Source: Foliamicus sp963666765 (GTDB lineage Bacteria > Pseudomonadota > Gammaproteobacteria > Steroidobacterales > Foliamicaceae). From it: DNA of 64,000 nt. Below are positions 28,901-36,176 of this stretch, one piece after another. Position numbers and translations under genes: made by a program. The notes beneath the pieces were generated by a model that searched no databases, was not told the DNA's origin, and worked only from the letters and a program-made list of their open reading frames with translations. The stretch covers positions 2,294,001 through 2,358,000 of the forward strand of contig OY762933.1 in assembly GCA_963666765.1 (NCBI GenBank), written 5' to 3'. Each line of letters opens with the position of its first letter. Position 1 is the first letter of the stretch.

Positions 28901-29371
28901 ACTCTCTTCGGCATCAGGGGACTGGTTGCCGCCGGTGCAAGACCGGGCGATCCGGCGCTGCATCTGGCCTGCCGCTGGCTGCTGGACCGCCAGCGCGAGG
29001 ACGGAGGATGGGGCGAGCACCACAGCGGTTGCCTGACAGGACGCTACGTGCCGCACGAGGAAAGTCAGGTCATCCAGACCGCCTGGGCGCTGCTCGCGCT
29101 GCTGGAGGCGGCGGATCCCAACTGGACGGCTATTGGTCGCGGCGCACGGTTCCTGCTCGACGCGCAGGACGCGGACGGCGGCTGGCCGAAACAGGACATG
29201 GCCGGCGTGTTTTTCCGCACGGCGCTGCTGGACTACGTTCTGTACCGGCAGTGTTTCCCGCTACGGGCGCTCGGCCTCTACGAACAACGCCGCCGGGTAC
29301 GCCTCGAACTGACTGACGCTTCGAAGCGGAAAGAGTCGGTCCCGGTCGCGATCAAGAAGCAGGCCGCGTAG
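25964..29371 (+). CDS. Bifunctional squalene epoxidase - oxidosqualene cyclase fusion
   Basis: One uninterrupted frame of 1135 codons. Residues 1 to about 435 are a squalene monooxygenase: FAD motif VIVVGAGPVGSYCALAHARKG near the N-terminus and VLIGDAVGHYHPMTAVGMTLGF at about 280-301. Residues about 455-1135 are a full-length oxidosqualene cyclase: the initiating-acid motif is DCTAE (about 852), the oxidosqualene form rather than DDTA of squalene-hopene cyclase, with TSYTSISPVSG, STWDTAFSLQAL and several QW repeats (DGGFGSY, DGSWRGVW, DGGWGEH). A basic linker (about 430-460) joins them. The TTG start overlaps the P450 stop, copying the junction at 19708. An in-frame ATG at 27326 (codon 455) lacks a Shine-Dalgarno but could give a separate cyclase. 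Cyclised product (lanosterol or cycloartenol) not decidable. Confidence 0.9.
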   Translation: MSPAAAPRYDVIVVGAGPVGSYCALAHARKGARVALLEANPKAATRLAGEWLHPPAVRMLRDVGIHLDPPPGGTKGEGFVVFPEDGSEPIVLSYSGEGQGLACDHEILVAQLHEAVGEAPGIDFFVRARVTQVEDEGVVFTHAGERQRLAAARIVGADGRSSTVRRSLGLPMRRKACSRMVGVTLEGVRLEPAGYGNVILGGPGPILGYPLGEHCARIVVDVPLEHWASRDRTGLLAESYARVLPAPLRPAFLTALKAGNFHAAANELRPRVSYGSSSRVLIGDAVGHYHPMTAVGMTLGFGDAAALAEGGSFRDFAAGRLQATRAPEVLAIGLYEVFADHRPEAAALRRAVYRNWRAHAFVRDRTMRLLACEETSMIQLALAMFAMGARAVAGVIPASFEQLAWRRARHVAYPLFARIRWFMRGIRKLKAARDRGHGRDRQARRTLSRALLVSMSSNDGQHGAARAGVPAPDAKPALRRAAARLLDLQGEDGAWEGEMVWCPMLTAQYVLLQHILGQPIETGRRRRILRSFECTRLAGGTWGLHEHSQPHLFVTTLVYVASRLLGVERNDPLIEPARRFLEAEDVLAIPSWGKFWLALLNLYDWRGVNAILPELWLLPRGLPLHPSNWYCHTRLIYMAMASIYPHRHQAPVTSLIESLREELFGEEFARVDFSSGRKRLRDADLFARPSVWLRAGYALARMFERFHSKRVRARCLRALIRQIRWELQTTSYTSISPVSGFLNILALWLHDPDDADFRAALAGLDGWFWEDEELGARVTGARSSTWDTAFSLQALAAVPASDAIRDALRNGADFLSRQQIRSSFEGFREAYRADPKGGWCFPGGWHGWPVSDCTAEAALGILAAGGQAADEAALGEAVAFMLRSQNHDGGFGSYEARRSRIGLEWLNPAEMFGESMTEMSYVECTASCIEALAACRQRLPELLDPPGERAISRGADWLRKTQRRDGSWRGVWGVQFIYGTLFGIRGLVAAGARPGDPALHLACRWLLDRQREDGGWGEHHSGCLTGRYVPHEESQVIQTAWALLALLEAADPNWTAIGRGARFLLDAQDADGGWPKQDMAGVFFRTALLDYVLYRQCFPLRALGLYEQRRRVRLELTDASKRKESVPVAIKKQAA

Positions 29372-29373
29372 CT

Positions 29374-30393
29374 TCAGTCGCCCGGACGCAGAGGTTTGCG
29401 CGCCAGGGAAAAGAACATCGGCGTAAAGATGCCGGTCAGGCCGCCTTCAACGAGGGTGTCCGCACCCCAGTTCAGGAAGGTGCTGACCTCCCGGGCGCCC
29501 TTGGGGGCGAGCCGCAGCTTCTCGCCGATCCGCAGGGTCAGATTGGTCAGCGCGCGGCCAGGCGGCGTGCGCGGCAGGCTCGCCAGGCTGAAGTCCCGGC
29601 CCTGCAAGGGCCGGTACCAGGGCGTTTCCGGGTCCGAATCGGCGGCCAGATCGCGCGCTTCGATCAGCTCGAAACCGGCGGCTCGCATCGCATCGCAAAC
29701 CTCCGCCGTGCTGGCGATGTCCGGCAGCCCCGAGCCCGTCATGATGCCTTGCTTGATTTGCGCGTGTTGCGCGTTCGACGTGTCGAAAACATCGGTGAGA
29801 CACCACTCGTAGCAGGCGAAACCGGCGCCCGGGCGCAGCACCCGGAAGATTTCGCTGTAGGCGGCGGTCTTGTCCGGCGCATGCGGCATCGCCTCGATAC
29901 TGATGGCGCCGTCGAAGCTGTTGTCGCTTTCCGGAATCCGCATGTAGTCGCCGTGCACGAAACGGCACAGCGAATCGACATCGCGGTTGTGCGCCCTGGC
30001 CCGTTCGACCTGGTAGGCGTTATTGTTGATTCCGACAAAGCTGGCGCCGCTGTGGCGCGCCAGGTTGCCCGTGGGGCCGCCCACGCCGCATCCCGCATCC
30101 AGAATCCGCATGCCCGGTTTCATGGAGAGCTTGTCGGCCAGGAAATGCTGGTGCCGGAGTTGCGCCGCCTTGAAGCTCTCGCCCCGCCGCCGGGGAGCGA
30201 AGTGGAAATTTCTGCCCCAGCCCCACTCGTAGAAATCCGTCGCCAGGTCGTAGTAGTGATTGACGAGCTGCCGATAGCTTTCCTTTCGGTGCTCAAGGTC
30301 GGCGCCCTGAAGCCCGACGTAATCATCGACCCTCGACTTCACCTCGTCCTGGTTCAGATTCCCAAGGGATCGTTTGGCCGCTCTCGCGTCCAA
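29374..30393 (-). CDS. Sterol C-24 methyltransferase (SMT/ERG6-like)
   Basis: A 339-residue SAM-dependent methyltransferase. The sterol-binding region YYDLATDFYEWGWGRNFHF (47-65) and SAM motif ILDAGCGVGGPTGNLA (97-112) match ERG6/SMT closely, as do FVGINNNAYQVERA, ISIEAMPHAPDK and FACYEWCLTD. It would add a methyl to C-24 of the sterol side chain. The start is TTG with GAGGTGAGGCG just upstream; no ATG fits better. It is convergent with the cyclase, only two bases separating the stops, and therefore has its own promoter region (30394-30600). Confidence 0.9.
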   Translation of the reverse strand: MDARAAKRSLGNLNQDEVKSRVDDYVGLQGADLEHRKESYRQLVNHYYDLATDFYEWGWGRNFHFAPRRRGESFKAAQLRHQHFLADKLSMKPGMRILDAGCGVGGPTGNLARHSGASFVGINNNAYQVERARAHNRDVDSLCRFVHGDYMRIPESDNSFDGAISIEAMPHAPDKTAAYSEIFRVLRPGAGFACYEWCLTDVFDTSNAQHAQIKQGIMTGSGLPDIASTAEVCDAMRAAGFELIEARDLAADSDPETPWYRPLQGRDFSLASLPRTPPGRALTNLTLRIGEKLRLAPKGAREVSTFLNWGADTLVEGGLTGIFTPMFFSLARKPLRPGD

Positions 30394-30430
30394 CGCCTCA
30401 CCTCTGATGTGTCAATATCATGGTGCGCCG

Positions 30431-30436
30431 ATTGTA
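30431..30436 (-). promoter_or_regulatory. Possible -10 element for the sterol methyltransferase
   Basis: On the minus strand this reads TACAAT, five of six to the sigma-70 consensus, placed 38 bases before the TTG start. No good -35 hexamer is seen at 16-18 bases, so support is weak. The 207-base gap from the ggt stop makes an independent promoter plausible. Confidence 0.3.
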
Positions 30437-30462
30437 GCCCTATCTGCGTTGACGGGCCCCCG

Positions 30463-30482
30463 GCCGCCGCCGCCGCCGCCGC
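30463..30482. repeat. GCC trinucleotide repeat upstream of the methyltransferase
   Basis: Six and two-thirds tandem GCC units in the 207-base gap between ggt and the methyltransferase, just upstream of the possible -10. No other clear content is seen in 30394-30600. Confidence 0.8.
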
Positions 30483-30600
30483 AAAGCGCGCATGGTGCTC
30501 TAAAAGGACGAGAACCAGGCGTACATCTATCAGGCGCACCACAATATTCGGTGACCGGGAAGCATTCTCTCTTGAATCCGGCGGGACGCCCTCGCGCTTG

Positions 30601-32322
30601 CTAGCGCACGTCGGCGCCGCCGTTGCGGCGCGGGTCGCTGGCGGCGGTCAGCGTGTCGTCGGCGTAGTCGAGGGTGATGGCCTGCATGTTGCCCCATGGG
30701 CGGGAAGACTCGCGCAATTCGTGACCCAGGGCGGCGAGCGCGTCCTGCAGTTCCGGATCCACGGCACCCGCTTCGAACGACAGCGAGTCCGGGATGTACT
30801 GGTGGTGAATGCGCGGCAGGCTGACGATGCCTTCCGCGTCGGCGCCGTCCATCCAGGCGAGCGCCCCCAGCAGCACCATCGTCACGATACGGCTGCCGCC
30901 GGGCGTGCCGAGTATCGCCAGGCCGCGCTCGGACTGCAGGAAGGTGGGCGTCATGCTCGACAGCATGCGTTTGCCCGGTTCGATCTGGTTGGCATGCGAG
31001 TGCACCAGCCCGAATGCGTTGGGCACGCCCCGCTTCACCGAAAAGTCGTCCATCTCGTTATTCAGGATCACTCCGGTGCCGGGAGGGACGAAACCGGAAC
31101 CGAACAGCGTGTTGATCGTCTGTGTCACGGCAGCCCGGTTGCCGTCCTTGTCCAGCACCGAAAAATGGCTGGTGTCGGTCCCCAGCGGCCGCTGGCTGAC
31201 TGGGCCCGGCAGCGTGTCGCTGGGGGTGGCGCGGTCCATGCGCATGCTGGCCAGCAAACCGTCCGCGTACCAGGGATGGGTCAGTCGCTCGACCGGAACC
31301 GGAACGAAGTCCGGATCGCCGAGATGCTCGGCACGGTCGCGGTAAGCGCGCCGGATCGCCTCAACGAGCAGGTGCGTGCGTGCCGTTTCCTCAAGTTGCA
31401 CGTAACCGCGGTGGCCGAGCATGTTGAACACCTGCGCCAGCGCCACGCCGCCGGCTGACGGCGGCGGCGCCGTGGTGACCTCGATCTCCCGGTAGCGGAA
31501 GCGGATCGGCTGCCGCTCGACTATCCGGTATGCCGCCAGGTCCTCCATGCTCCAGATGCCGCCTGCGTCACGCACGCCCTTGACCAGCAATTCGGCCCGG
31601 GGCCCGGTGTAAAAGCCTGCGGCGCCTTGAGCGCTCAGGGTTTCAAGAGTATCGGCGAGGTCCGTGCGCCGAATCAGCGCACCGATGGCCGGGGCTTCGC
31701 CGTCCGGCAGGAATATTTCGAGAAATGCCGGCGAGGGCGAGCCCATGCGGGGAACGGCCCGCAGCAACCTCTGGGTTGCCTCGGTTACCGGCAGGCCTTC
31801 CCGCGCCAGACGAATGGCCGGCGCCAGAGTCTGCGCCAGCGGCAGGCGGCCGTATTTCTCCGCGATATGCTCAAGCGCCGCCGGCAGCCCCGGGACGCCG
31901 GCGGCCAGCGGACCCGATAGTGAAGCGCGCCGGATCGGCTCCCCGTTGTCGTCGAGGTACATGTCGCGAGTCGCCGCGCCAGGGGCGGTTTCCCTCGCGT
32001 CCACAAACACATCGGATTGATCGGCTGCCTGGTAGAGAAGGAAAAAACCGCCGCCTCCAATGCCGGAACTGTGGGGCTCGACTACCGAAAGTGCGGCGCT
32101 GACTGCAACGGCCGCGTCGAAGGCGTTGCCGCCACTGGAAAGGACTTCAAAGCCCGCCGCGGTGGCGGCGGGGTGGGCGCTGGCTATGGCCGCGTGTCCC
32201 GGTCCGCTCGCCCTGGCAACCTTGCCGATCCGTTCGTCGGCATGAACGGCGCATGCGCCGGCGATCCATAGCAGAAGGGCCGGCAGCAGAACATGGCCGG
32301 CCCGCGACAAGACAGACTTCAT
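30601..32322 (-). CDS. ggt: Gamma-glutamyltransferase (periplasmic)
   Basis: A 573-residue Ntn-hydrolase precursor that cleaves gamma-glutamyl bonds such as glutathione. An N-terminal signal peptide (hydrophobic 9-25, ending near AVHA) sends it to the periplasm. Autoprocessing is expected before the Thr in GTDTSHFSVLDKDGNRAAVTQ, producing large and small subunits; the downstream LNNEMDDFS and GTPGGSRI are active-site motifs. Its ATG overlaps the coaD stop by one base (TAATG). Confidence 0.95.
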   Translation of the reverse strand: MKSVLSRAGHVLLPALLLWIAGACAVHADERIGKVARASGPGHAAIASAHPAATAAGFEVLSSGGNAFDAAVAVSAALSVVEPHSSGIGGGGFFLLYQAADQSDVFVDARETAPGAATRDMYLDDNGEPIRRASLSGPLAAGVPGLPAALEHIAEKYGRLPLAQTLAPAIRLAREGLPVTEATQRLLRAVPRMGSPSPAFLEIFLPDGEAPAIGALIRRTDLADTLETLSAQGAAGFYTGPRAELLVKGVRDAGGIWSMEDLAAYRIVERQPIRFRYREIEVTTAPPPSAGGVALAQVFNMLGHRGYVQLEETARTHLLVEAIRRAYRDRAEHLGDPDFVPVPVERLTHPWYADGLLASMRMDRATPSDTLPGPVSQRPLGTDTSHFSVLDKDGNRAAVTQTINTLFGSGFVPPGTGVILNNEMDDFSVKRGVPNAFGLVHSHANQIEPGKRMLSSMTPTFLQSERGLAILGTPGGSRIVTMVLLGALAWMDGADAEGIVSLPRIHHQYIPDSLSFEAGAVDPELQDALAALGHELRESSRPWGNMQAITLDYADDTLTAASDPRRNGGADVR

Positions 32323-32825
32323 TACAGAGACTCCTTAAGCGCAGTCACTACAGATGGATGAACAAAACTCGATACGTCGCCGCCCATGCCCGCGATTTCC
32401 CGGACCAGCGTTGAAGAGACATGGGCGTAATTCTCGGAGGGTGTCAGGCAAACCGTTTCAATCGAGGGGTCCAGGCGCCGGTTCATGCTGGCGAGTTGAA
32501 ATTCGTGCTCGAAATCGCTGACCGCGCGCAAACCGCGAAGGATTGCATGCAGCCCGTTGGCGCGCGCATATTCCACCGTCAGACCCTCGTATCCGTCAAT
32601 GCGCGCCCCGGGCACGTCGGCCAGCGCTTCGGTGGCCAGGCGGATTCGGGTTTCAAGGTCGAACATCGGCGATTTCGAGGTACTCGCGGCCACCGCCACG
32701 ACGACCTCGTCGAACAACCTGGCGGCGCGGCTTACCAGGTCGCAATGGCCGTTGGTGATGGGGTCAAAGGTGCCGGGGTACATGATTCCCCGCCGCGTGC
32801 CCGCATTGCTCCGCCTGGCGTTCAT
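32322..32825 (-). CDS. coaD: Phosphopantetheine adenylyltransferase
   Basis: Transfers AMP to 4'-phosphopantetheine in coenzyme A synthesis. The 167-residue protein has YPGTFDPITNGHCDLVSRA with the nucleotidyltransferase TxGH-type motif, ILRGLRAVSDFEHEFQLA, and C-terminal YAHVSSTLVREIA. The first 14 residues precede the usual start, so initiation at the Met of IMYPGTF is possible. It overlaps rsmD by four bases; rsmD-coaD pairing is common in proteobacteria. Confidence 0.97.
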   Translation of the reverse strand: MNARRSNAGTRRGIMYPGTFDPITNGHCDLVSRAARLFDEVVVAVAASTSKSPMFDLETRIRLATEALADVPGARIDGYEGLTVEYARANGLHAILRGLRAVSDFEHEFQLASMNRRLDPSIETVCLTPSENYAHVSSTLVREIAGMGGDVSSFVHPSVVTALKESL

Positions 32826-33409
32826 GTTCCTTGCCGGCCGGCCAGCATCATGCGTACGTCTCCAACAACTTTCTCGCGCAGGATTCCCAGTTCCAAGGGT
32901 AGTTCAGTCAACGGGTCGCGCTTGCCGGCTTCGATGTACAAGCGGCAATTGTCCGCAAGCCACCCGTTACGGGCAAGCAGTTTACAGCAGCGCGCCGCAA
33001 GTCCGGTTCCGAACGGGGGATCCATGAACACGATGTCCATGCGCCTTCGCCCGTCCGGTTTCTCAAGCCAGCGGACGGCATCGGCCAGTTCGACCTGGCC
33101 GGCCACCTGCCATTCGTCCACGACCCGGCGCAGCATCCCGGCGGCGGTGCGCTGCGACTCCACGAACACGCAATGGGCCGCGCCGCGCGACAGCGCCTCC
33201 AGACCCAGCGCGCCGGCGCCGGCGAACAGGTCCAGGCATTGCGCCCCGCGGACCTCCGGCGCGAGCCAATCGAACAGGGTTTCGCGCGCGCGCACGGGCG
33301 TGGGCCGCGCGTCCGGCGGCACTTCGAGCAGCCGCCCGCGAAGACTTCCGCCTGCGATTCGAACGCGGCCCCGGCGCCTTGCCGCTCTGCGATACCCCTC
33401 TGCCGGCAT
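32822..33409 (-). CDS. rsmD: 16S rRNA (guanine966-N2) methyltransferase
   Basis: A 195-residue SAM-dependent methyltransferase modifying G966 of 16S rRNA. N-terminal RIAGGSLRGRLLEVP and TPVRARETLFDWLAP are RsmD-specific, LDLFAGAGALGLEALSRGA is the SAM motif, and MDPPFG is the catalytic DPPF motif. It is divergent from ftsE, an arrangement kept in many gammaproteobacteria, with a 72-base intergenic region that must hold both promoters. Confidence 0.95.
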   Translation of the reverse strand: MPAEGYRRAARRRGRVRIAGGSLRGRLLEVPPDARPTPVRARETLFDWLAPEVRGAQCLDLFAGAGALGLEALSRGAAHCVFVESQRTAAGMLRRVVDEWQVAGQVELADAVRWLEKPDGRRRMDIVFMDPPFGTGLAARCCKLLARNGWLADNCRLYIEAGKRDPLTELPLELGILREKVVGDVRMMLAGRQGT

Positions 33410-33481
33410 GGCGCGAGAGTATCATTTCGCGCGCCGGCCCGCTGATGAAGCAAAGGCGCCGGCGGGGCAGACAGCAGGTCC

Positions 33482-34150
33482 ATGATTCGCCTTCAGGAAG
33501 TAACCATGCGCTACGGTGGCGGCGCGGAAGCGTTGTCGGAGGTCAGCCTTTCCGTCGAGCCCGGCGAATTCACCTACCTGACCGGGCCATCGGGCGCCGG
33601 AAAGACCACCCTCATCAAGCTGCTGGCGGCCATCGAGCGGCCCACCAGGGGCCAGGTATTCGTTCTGGGCCGCAACGTGGGACGGCTGAGGCGGCGGGCC
33701 GTCTGCAATCACCGGCGCAGCATCGGCATCGTTTACCAGAACAACCTCCTGCTGGAGGATCGCAGCGCGTACGACAATGTCGCCCTGCCGCTGCATATTT
33801 CCGGTCTGGGTCCGCGCGAGGTGCGCCGCCGGACCGAGGCGGCGCTCGATTCCGTGGGACTGCTCAGAAGCGCCCGCAAGTTTCCGAGGCTGCTGTCACA
33901 GGGAGAACAGCAACGCCTCGGCATTGCCCGGGCGGTGGTGAACCGGCCGGAGCTGCTGGTTGCCGACGAGCCGACAGGCAACCTGGACCCCGAACTGTCG
34001 CGCGAGGTGATGCAGCTGTTTCGGCGTCTGGTGGGCTACGGCGTGACTGCGCTGGTCGCCACCCACGATGTCGGACTGATCGAATCGCTGCCCGCCCGTC
34101 GAATCAGCCTGGTCAAAGGCCGGGTGGACTCCGACACGTCTCCGTCATGA
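33482..34150 (+). CDS. ftsE: Cell division ATP-binding protein FtsE
   Basis: The ATPase of the FtsEX complex, which activates peptidoglycan hydrolases at the septum. The 222-residue ABC domain has Walker A GPSGAGKTT, a Q-loop in YQNNLLL, the signature LSQGEQQR and Walker B LLVADEPTGNLD. It is translationally coupled to ftsX (ATGA overlap). The ftsY gene that usually precedes it is absent here. Confidence 0.95.
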   Translation: MIRLQEVTMRYGGGAEALSEVSLSVEPGEFTYLTGPSGAGKTTLIKLLAAIERPTRGQVFVLGRNVGRLRRRAVCNHRRSIGIVYQNNLLLEDRSAYDNVALPLHISGLGPREVRRRTEAALDSVGLLRSARKFPRLLSQGEQQRLGIARAVVNRPELLVADEPTGNLDPELSREVMQLFRRLVGYGVTALVATHDVGLIESLPARRISLVKGRVDSDTSPS

Positions 34151-35058
34151 ATCCCCTGCGCTACCTCGGCCGGCACCTCACCTGCTGCTGCTCGGAAGCC
34201 GCCCGGCTGGCCCGCCAGCCTTTGGGCAGCCTGATGACGGTGTCCGCGATCGGCCTGGCGCTGGCCCTGCCCGCGGGCTTGAGCGCGGTGTTGCAGAACA
34301 TGGAGGGCCTGGCGGCGGCCTGGGGCGAGGCGCGCTCGTTTTCGATCTACCTCAAGCCGAACGTAAGCGTTGCGGTGGCCGAGCAACTGGCCGGTGACCT
34401 TGAGCGCAGTCCCGCCGTCGGAGCGGTGCGCCGAATCAGCCCCAAGGAAGCCCTTTCGATCATGGAAGGCCGCGGCGAGTTTGCTCCGGCGATCGAGACC
34501 CTGGAGGAAAATCCCCTGCCCTGGACACTGGTCGTTTCGCCCGCGCCCGGTTCCCCGGAAAGCGAATTCCTGGCGCTGCAGGACACCGCGGCGACGCTTG
34601 AGGAAGTGGAACAGGTGCGGACCGACACGCAATGGCTGCAAAGGATGAGCGCCATACTCGCATTGGCCGGTCAGGCAATGCTGCTGATCCTGGTCATGGT
34701 TCTGGTGGCGCTTGTGGTGATCATCGGCAACACGGTCAGGCTTGAAGTACAGCGGCAGCGCGACGCCGTCGAGGTGATGTCGCTGCTGGGCGCCAGCCGC
34801 GGCTACCTGCGCCGGCCGTTCCTCTACCAGGGGTTCTGGTACGGTCTGGGCGGGGGCCTGGTGGCGATCCTGCTGGTGCGGCTGGGCCTCTGGACCCTGG
34901 GCGGTCCCTTCGCCGACCTGATGACTCTTTACGAGAGCGATCGAGTCCTGAGCGGAGCGTCCTGGCGGCAGGAACTGCTGATCCTGGGGACAGGCGCGCT
35001 TACCGGTTGGCTGGGCGCATGGCGGGCGGTGGCCGGACAGCTGCGCACCATCGAATAA
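34147..35058 (+). CDS. ftsX: Cell division permease-like protein FtsX
   Basis: A 303-residue inner-membrane protein with four predicted membrane segments: one after RLARQPLGSLMTVSAIGLAL, then three in the C-terminal half. A periplasmic loop of about 110 residues (SFSIYLKPNVSVAVAEQL...) would contact the hydrolase activator. The cytoplasmic VEVMSLLGASRGYLRRPF is typical of FtsX. Real start is the ATG at 34147; the frame extends upstream without being coding. Confidence 0.95.
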   Translation: MNPLRYLGRHLTCCCSEAARLARQPLGSLMTVSAIGLALALPAGLSAVLQNMEGLAAAWGEARSFSIYLKPNVSVAVAEQLAGDLERSPAVGAVRRISPKEALSIMEGRGEFAPAIETLEENPLPWTLVVSPAPGSPESEFLALQDTAATLEEVEQVRTDTQWLQRMSAILALAGQAMLLILVMVLVALVVIIGNTVRLEVQRQRDAVEVMSLLGASRGYLRRPFLYQGFWYGLGGGLVAILLVRLGLWTLGGPFADLMTLYESDRVLSGASWRQELLILGTGALTGWLGAWRAVAGQLRTIE

Positions 35059-35068
35059 TCAGGCGTCC

Positions 35069-35095
35069 GACGCGGCACTAGGCCTTCGCCGCGTC
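35069..35095. terminator. Hairpin between convergent ftsX and ABC ATPase genes
   Basis: Eight-base perfect stem (GACGCGGC at 35069-35076 with GCCGCGTC at 35088-35095) around an 11-base loop, starting ten bases after the ftsX stop and overlapping the last codons of the opposite gene. It lacks a T-tract, so intrinsic termination is uncertain. Confidence 0.35.
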
Positions 35096-36052
35096 AGGCT
35101 GCTCGAGGGCGTCCCCGGGCTCGCGGTCGGGCAGCTTGGGAAGGTCGGGCATGGTCAGGCGGACGAACAGTTCTTCCAGCCGGTTGGTCTTGTGACGAAT
35201 GCTCAGCACCTGTATGCCTGCGGCATTCAGCAACTCGAAGAACTCGTTGAGACTGCGCGCCGCCGGAACTTCGACCTCCAGTTCATAACGGCTGCGCCAG
35301 TGAACCTGGAAGCCGGCGAACTTCTGACCGGGGCTGGCCGGCTGCTGCAATGAAATCACGAAGTGCTGTTCCGGCAACTGTCTCAACACGCGCTCCATGC
35401 GGTCCTCGACCACGATTTCTCCCTGGTCGAGTATCGCGATGCGGCGGCAAAGGTGTTCGGCCTCCTCGAGGTAATGGGTGGTCAGGATGATGGTGACTCC
35501 CCGCTCGTTGATCTCCCGCAGCAGGTCCCACATGGAGCGGCGGATCTCGATGTCCACGCCTGCCGTGGGTTCATCCAGGATCAGCAGTTGCGGATCGTGC
35601 ACCATCGCCCGGGCGATCATCAGGCGCCGCTTCATGCCGCCGGAAAGCGTCCGCGCCAGCCTGTTGCGCTCGTCCCAGAGCCGAACCGCCTTGAGACACT
35701 TCTCCGCGTTGCGCCGGGCCTGTCGCGGGGCCAGGCCGAAGTAGCCGGCCTGGTGCATCATCGTGGGCATCAGCTTTTCGAACATGTTGAGGTTGGCTTC
35801 CTGCGGAGTCACGCCTATGCATTTCTTTACCGCAGCCGGGGCCGTATCGAGATCGTGGCCAAACACATGGACCTTGCCGGCGGTCTTGTTGACCAGCGTG
35901 GTGATGATGCCGATGGCCGTGGTCTTGCCCGCGCCGTTGGGCCCCAACAGCGCATAGAATTCGCCCTCGCGCACGGTGAGATCGATGCCCTTGAGCGCCT
36001 CCACGCCGGTGGGGTAGACCTTGGCGAGTCCTTTGAGCGAGAGTGCGTCCAC
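35078..36052 (-). CDS. ABC transporter ATP-binding protein (ABC-2 / drug-export type)
   Basis: A 324-residue ATPase from a GTG start at 36052. It has Walker A GPNGAGKTT, signature TLSGGMKRRLMIARA, Walker B LLILDEPTAGVD and the H-loop in TTHYLEEAEHL. The C-terminal extension (FEL-LNAAGIQVLSIRHKTNRLEELFV) is like NodI/CcmA-type exporters. The usual downstream ABC-2 permease is missing: the gene ends against ftsX. A longer upstream frame reaching into argR is not coding. Confidence 0.85.
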   Translation of the reverse strand: MDALSLKGLAKVYPTGVEALKGIDLTVREGEFYALLGPNGAGKTTAIGIITTLVNKTAGKVHVFGHDLDTAPAAVKKCIGVTPQEANLNMFEKLMPTMMHQAGYFGLAPRQARRNAEKCLKAVRLWDERNRLARTLSGGMKRRLMIARAMVHDPQLLILDEPTAGVDIEIRRSMWDLLREINERGVTIILTTHYLEEAEHLCRRIAILDQGEIVVEDRMERVLRQLPEQHFVISLQQPASPGQKFAGFQVHWRSRYELEVEVPAARSLNEFFELLNAAGIQVLSIRHKTNRLEELFVRLTMPDLPKLPDREPGDALEQPDAAKA

Positions 36053-36134
36053 GGCCGCCCATTGTGCAGCGCGCGTCCGGCAAAGGAAAGTGGGGAGCGC
36101 CGCCCTCCCAGGGTTGCGCCACGCGAATTTGTAT

Positions 36135-36176
36135 GCATAATATGCGATCTTGCTATTATTTATGAGCATGTTATGC
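36135..36176 (+). promoter_or_regulatory. Candidate ArgR operator: two 11-base palindromes
   Basis: GCATAATATGC (36135-36145) and GCATGTTATGC (36166-36176) share the form GCATRWTATGC and are 31 bases apart, about three helical turns. A possible TATTAT -10 lies between them (36154-36159). The second copy overlaps the first ATG of argR. Placement fits autoregulation of argR and the downstream arginine genes; the sequence differs from the E. coli ARG box. Confidence 0.5.

Noticed and set aside
30354..30542. A 62-codon minus-strand frame over the GCC repeat
   Set aside because: Poly-Ala from the triplet repeat, no conserved sequence, and it overlaps the methyltransferase start.
35363..36172. Upstream extension of argR across the ABC ATPase gene
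   Set aside because: The upstream part is the antisense of the ATPase; ArgR homology begins at about 36194.
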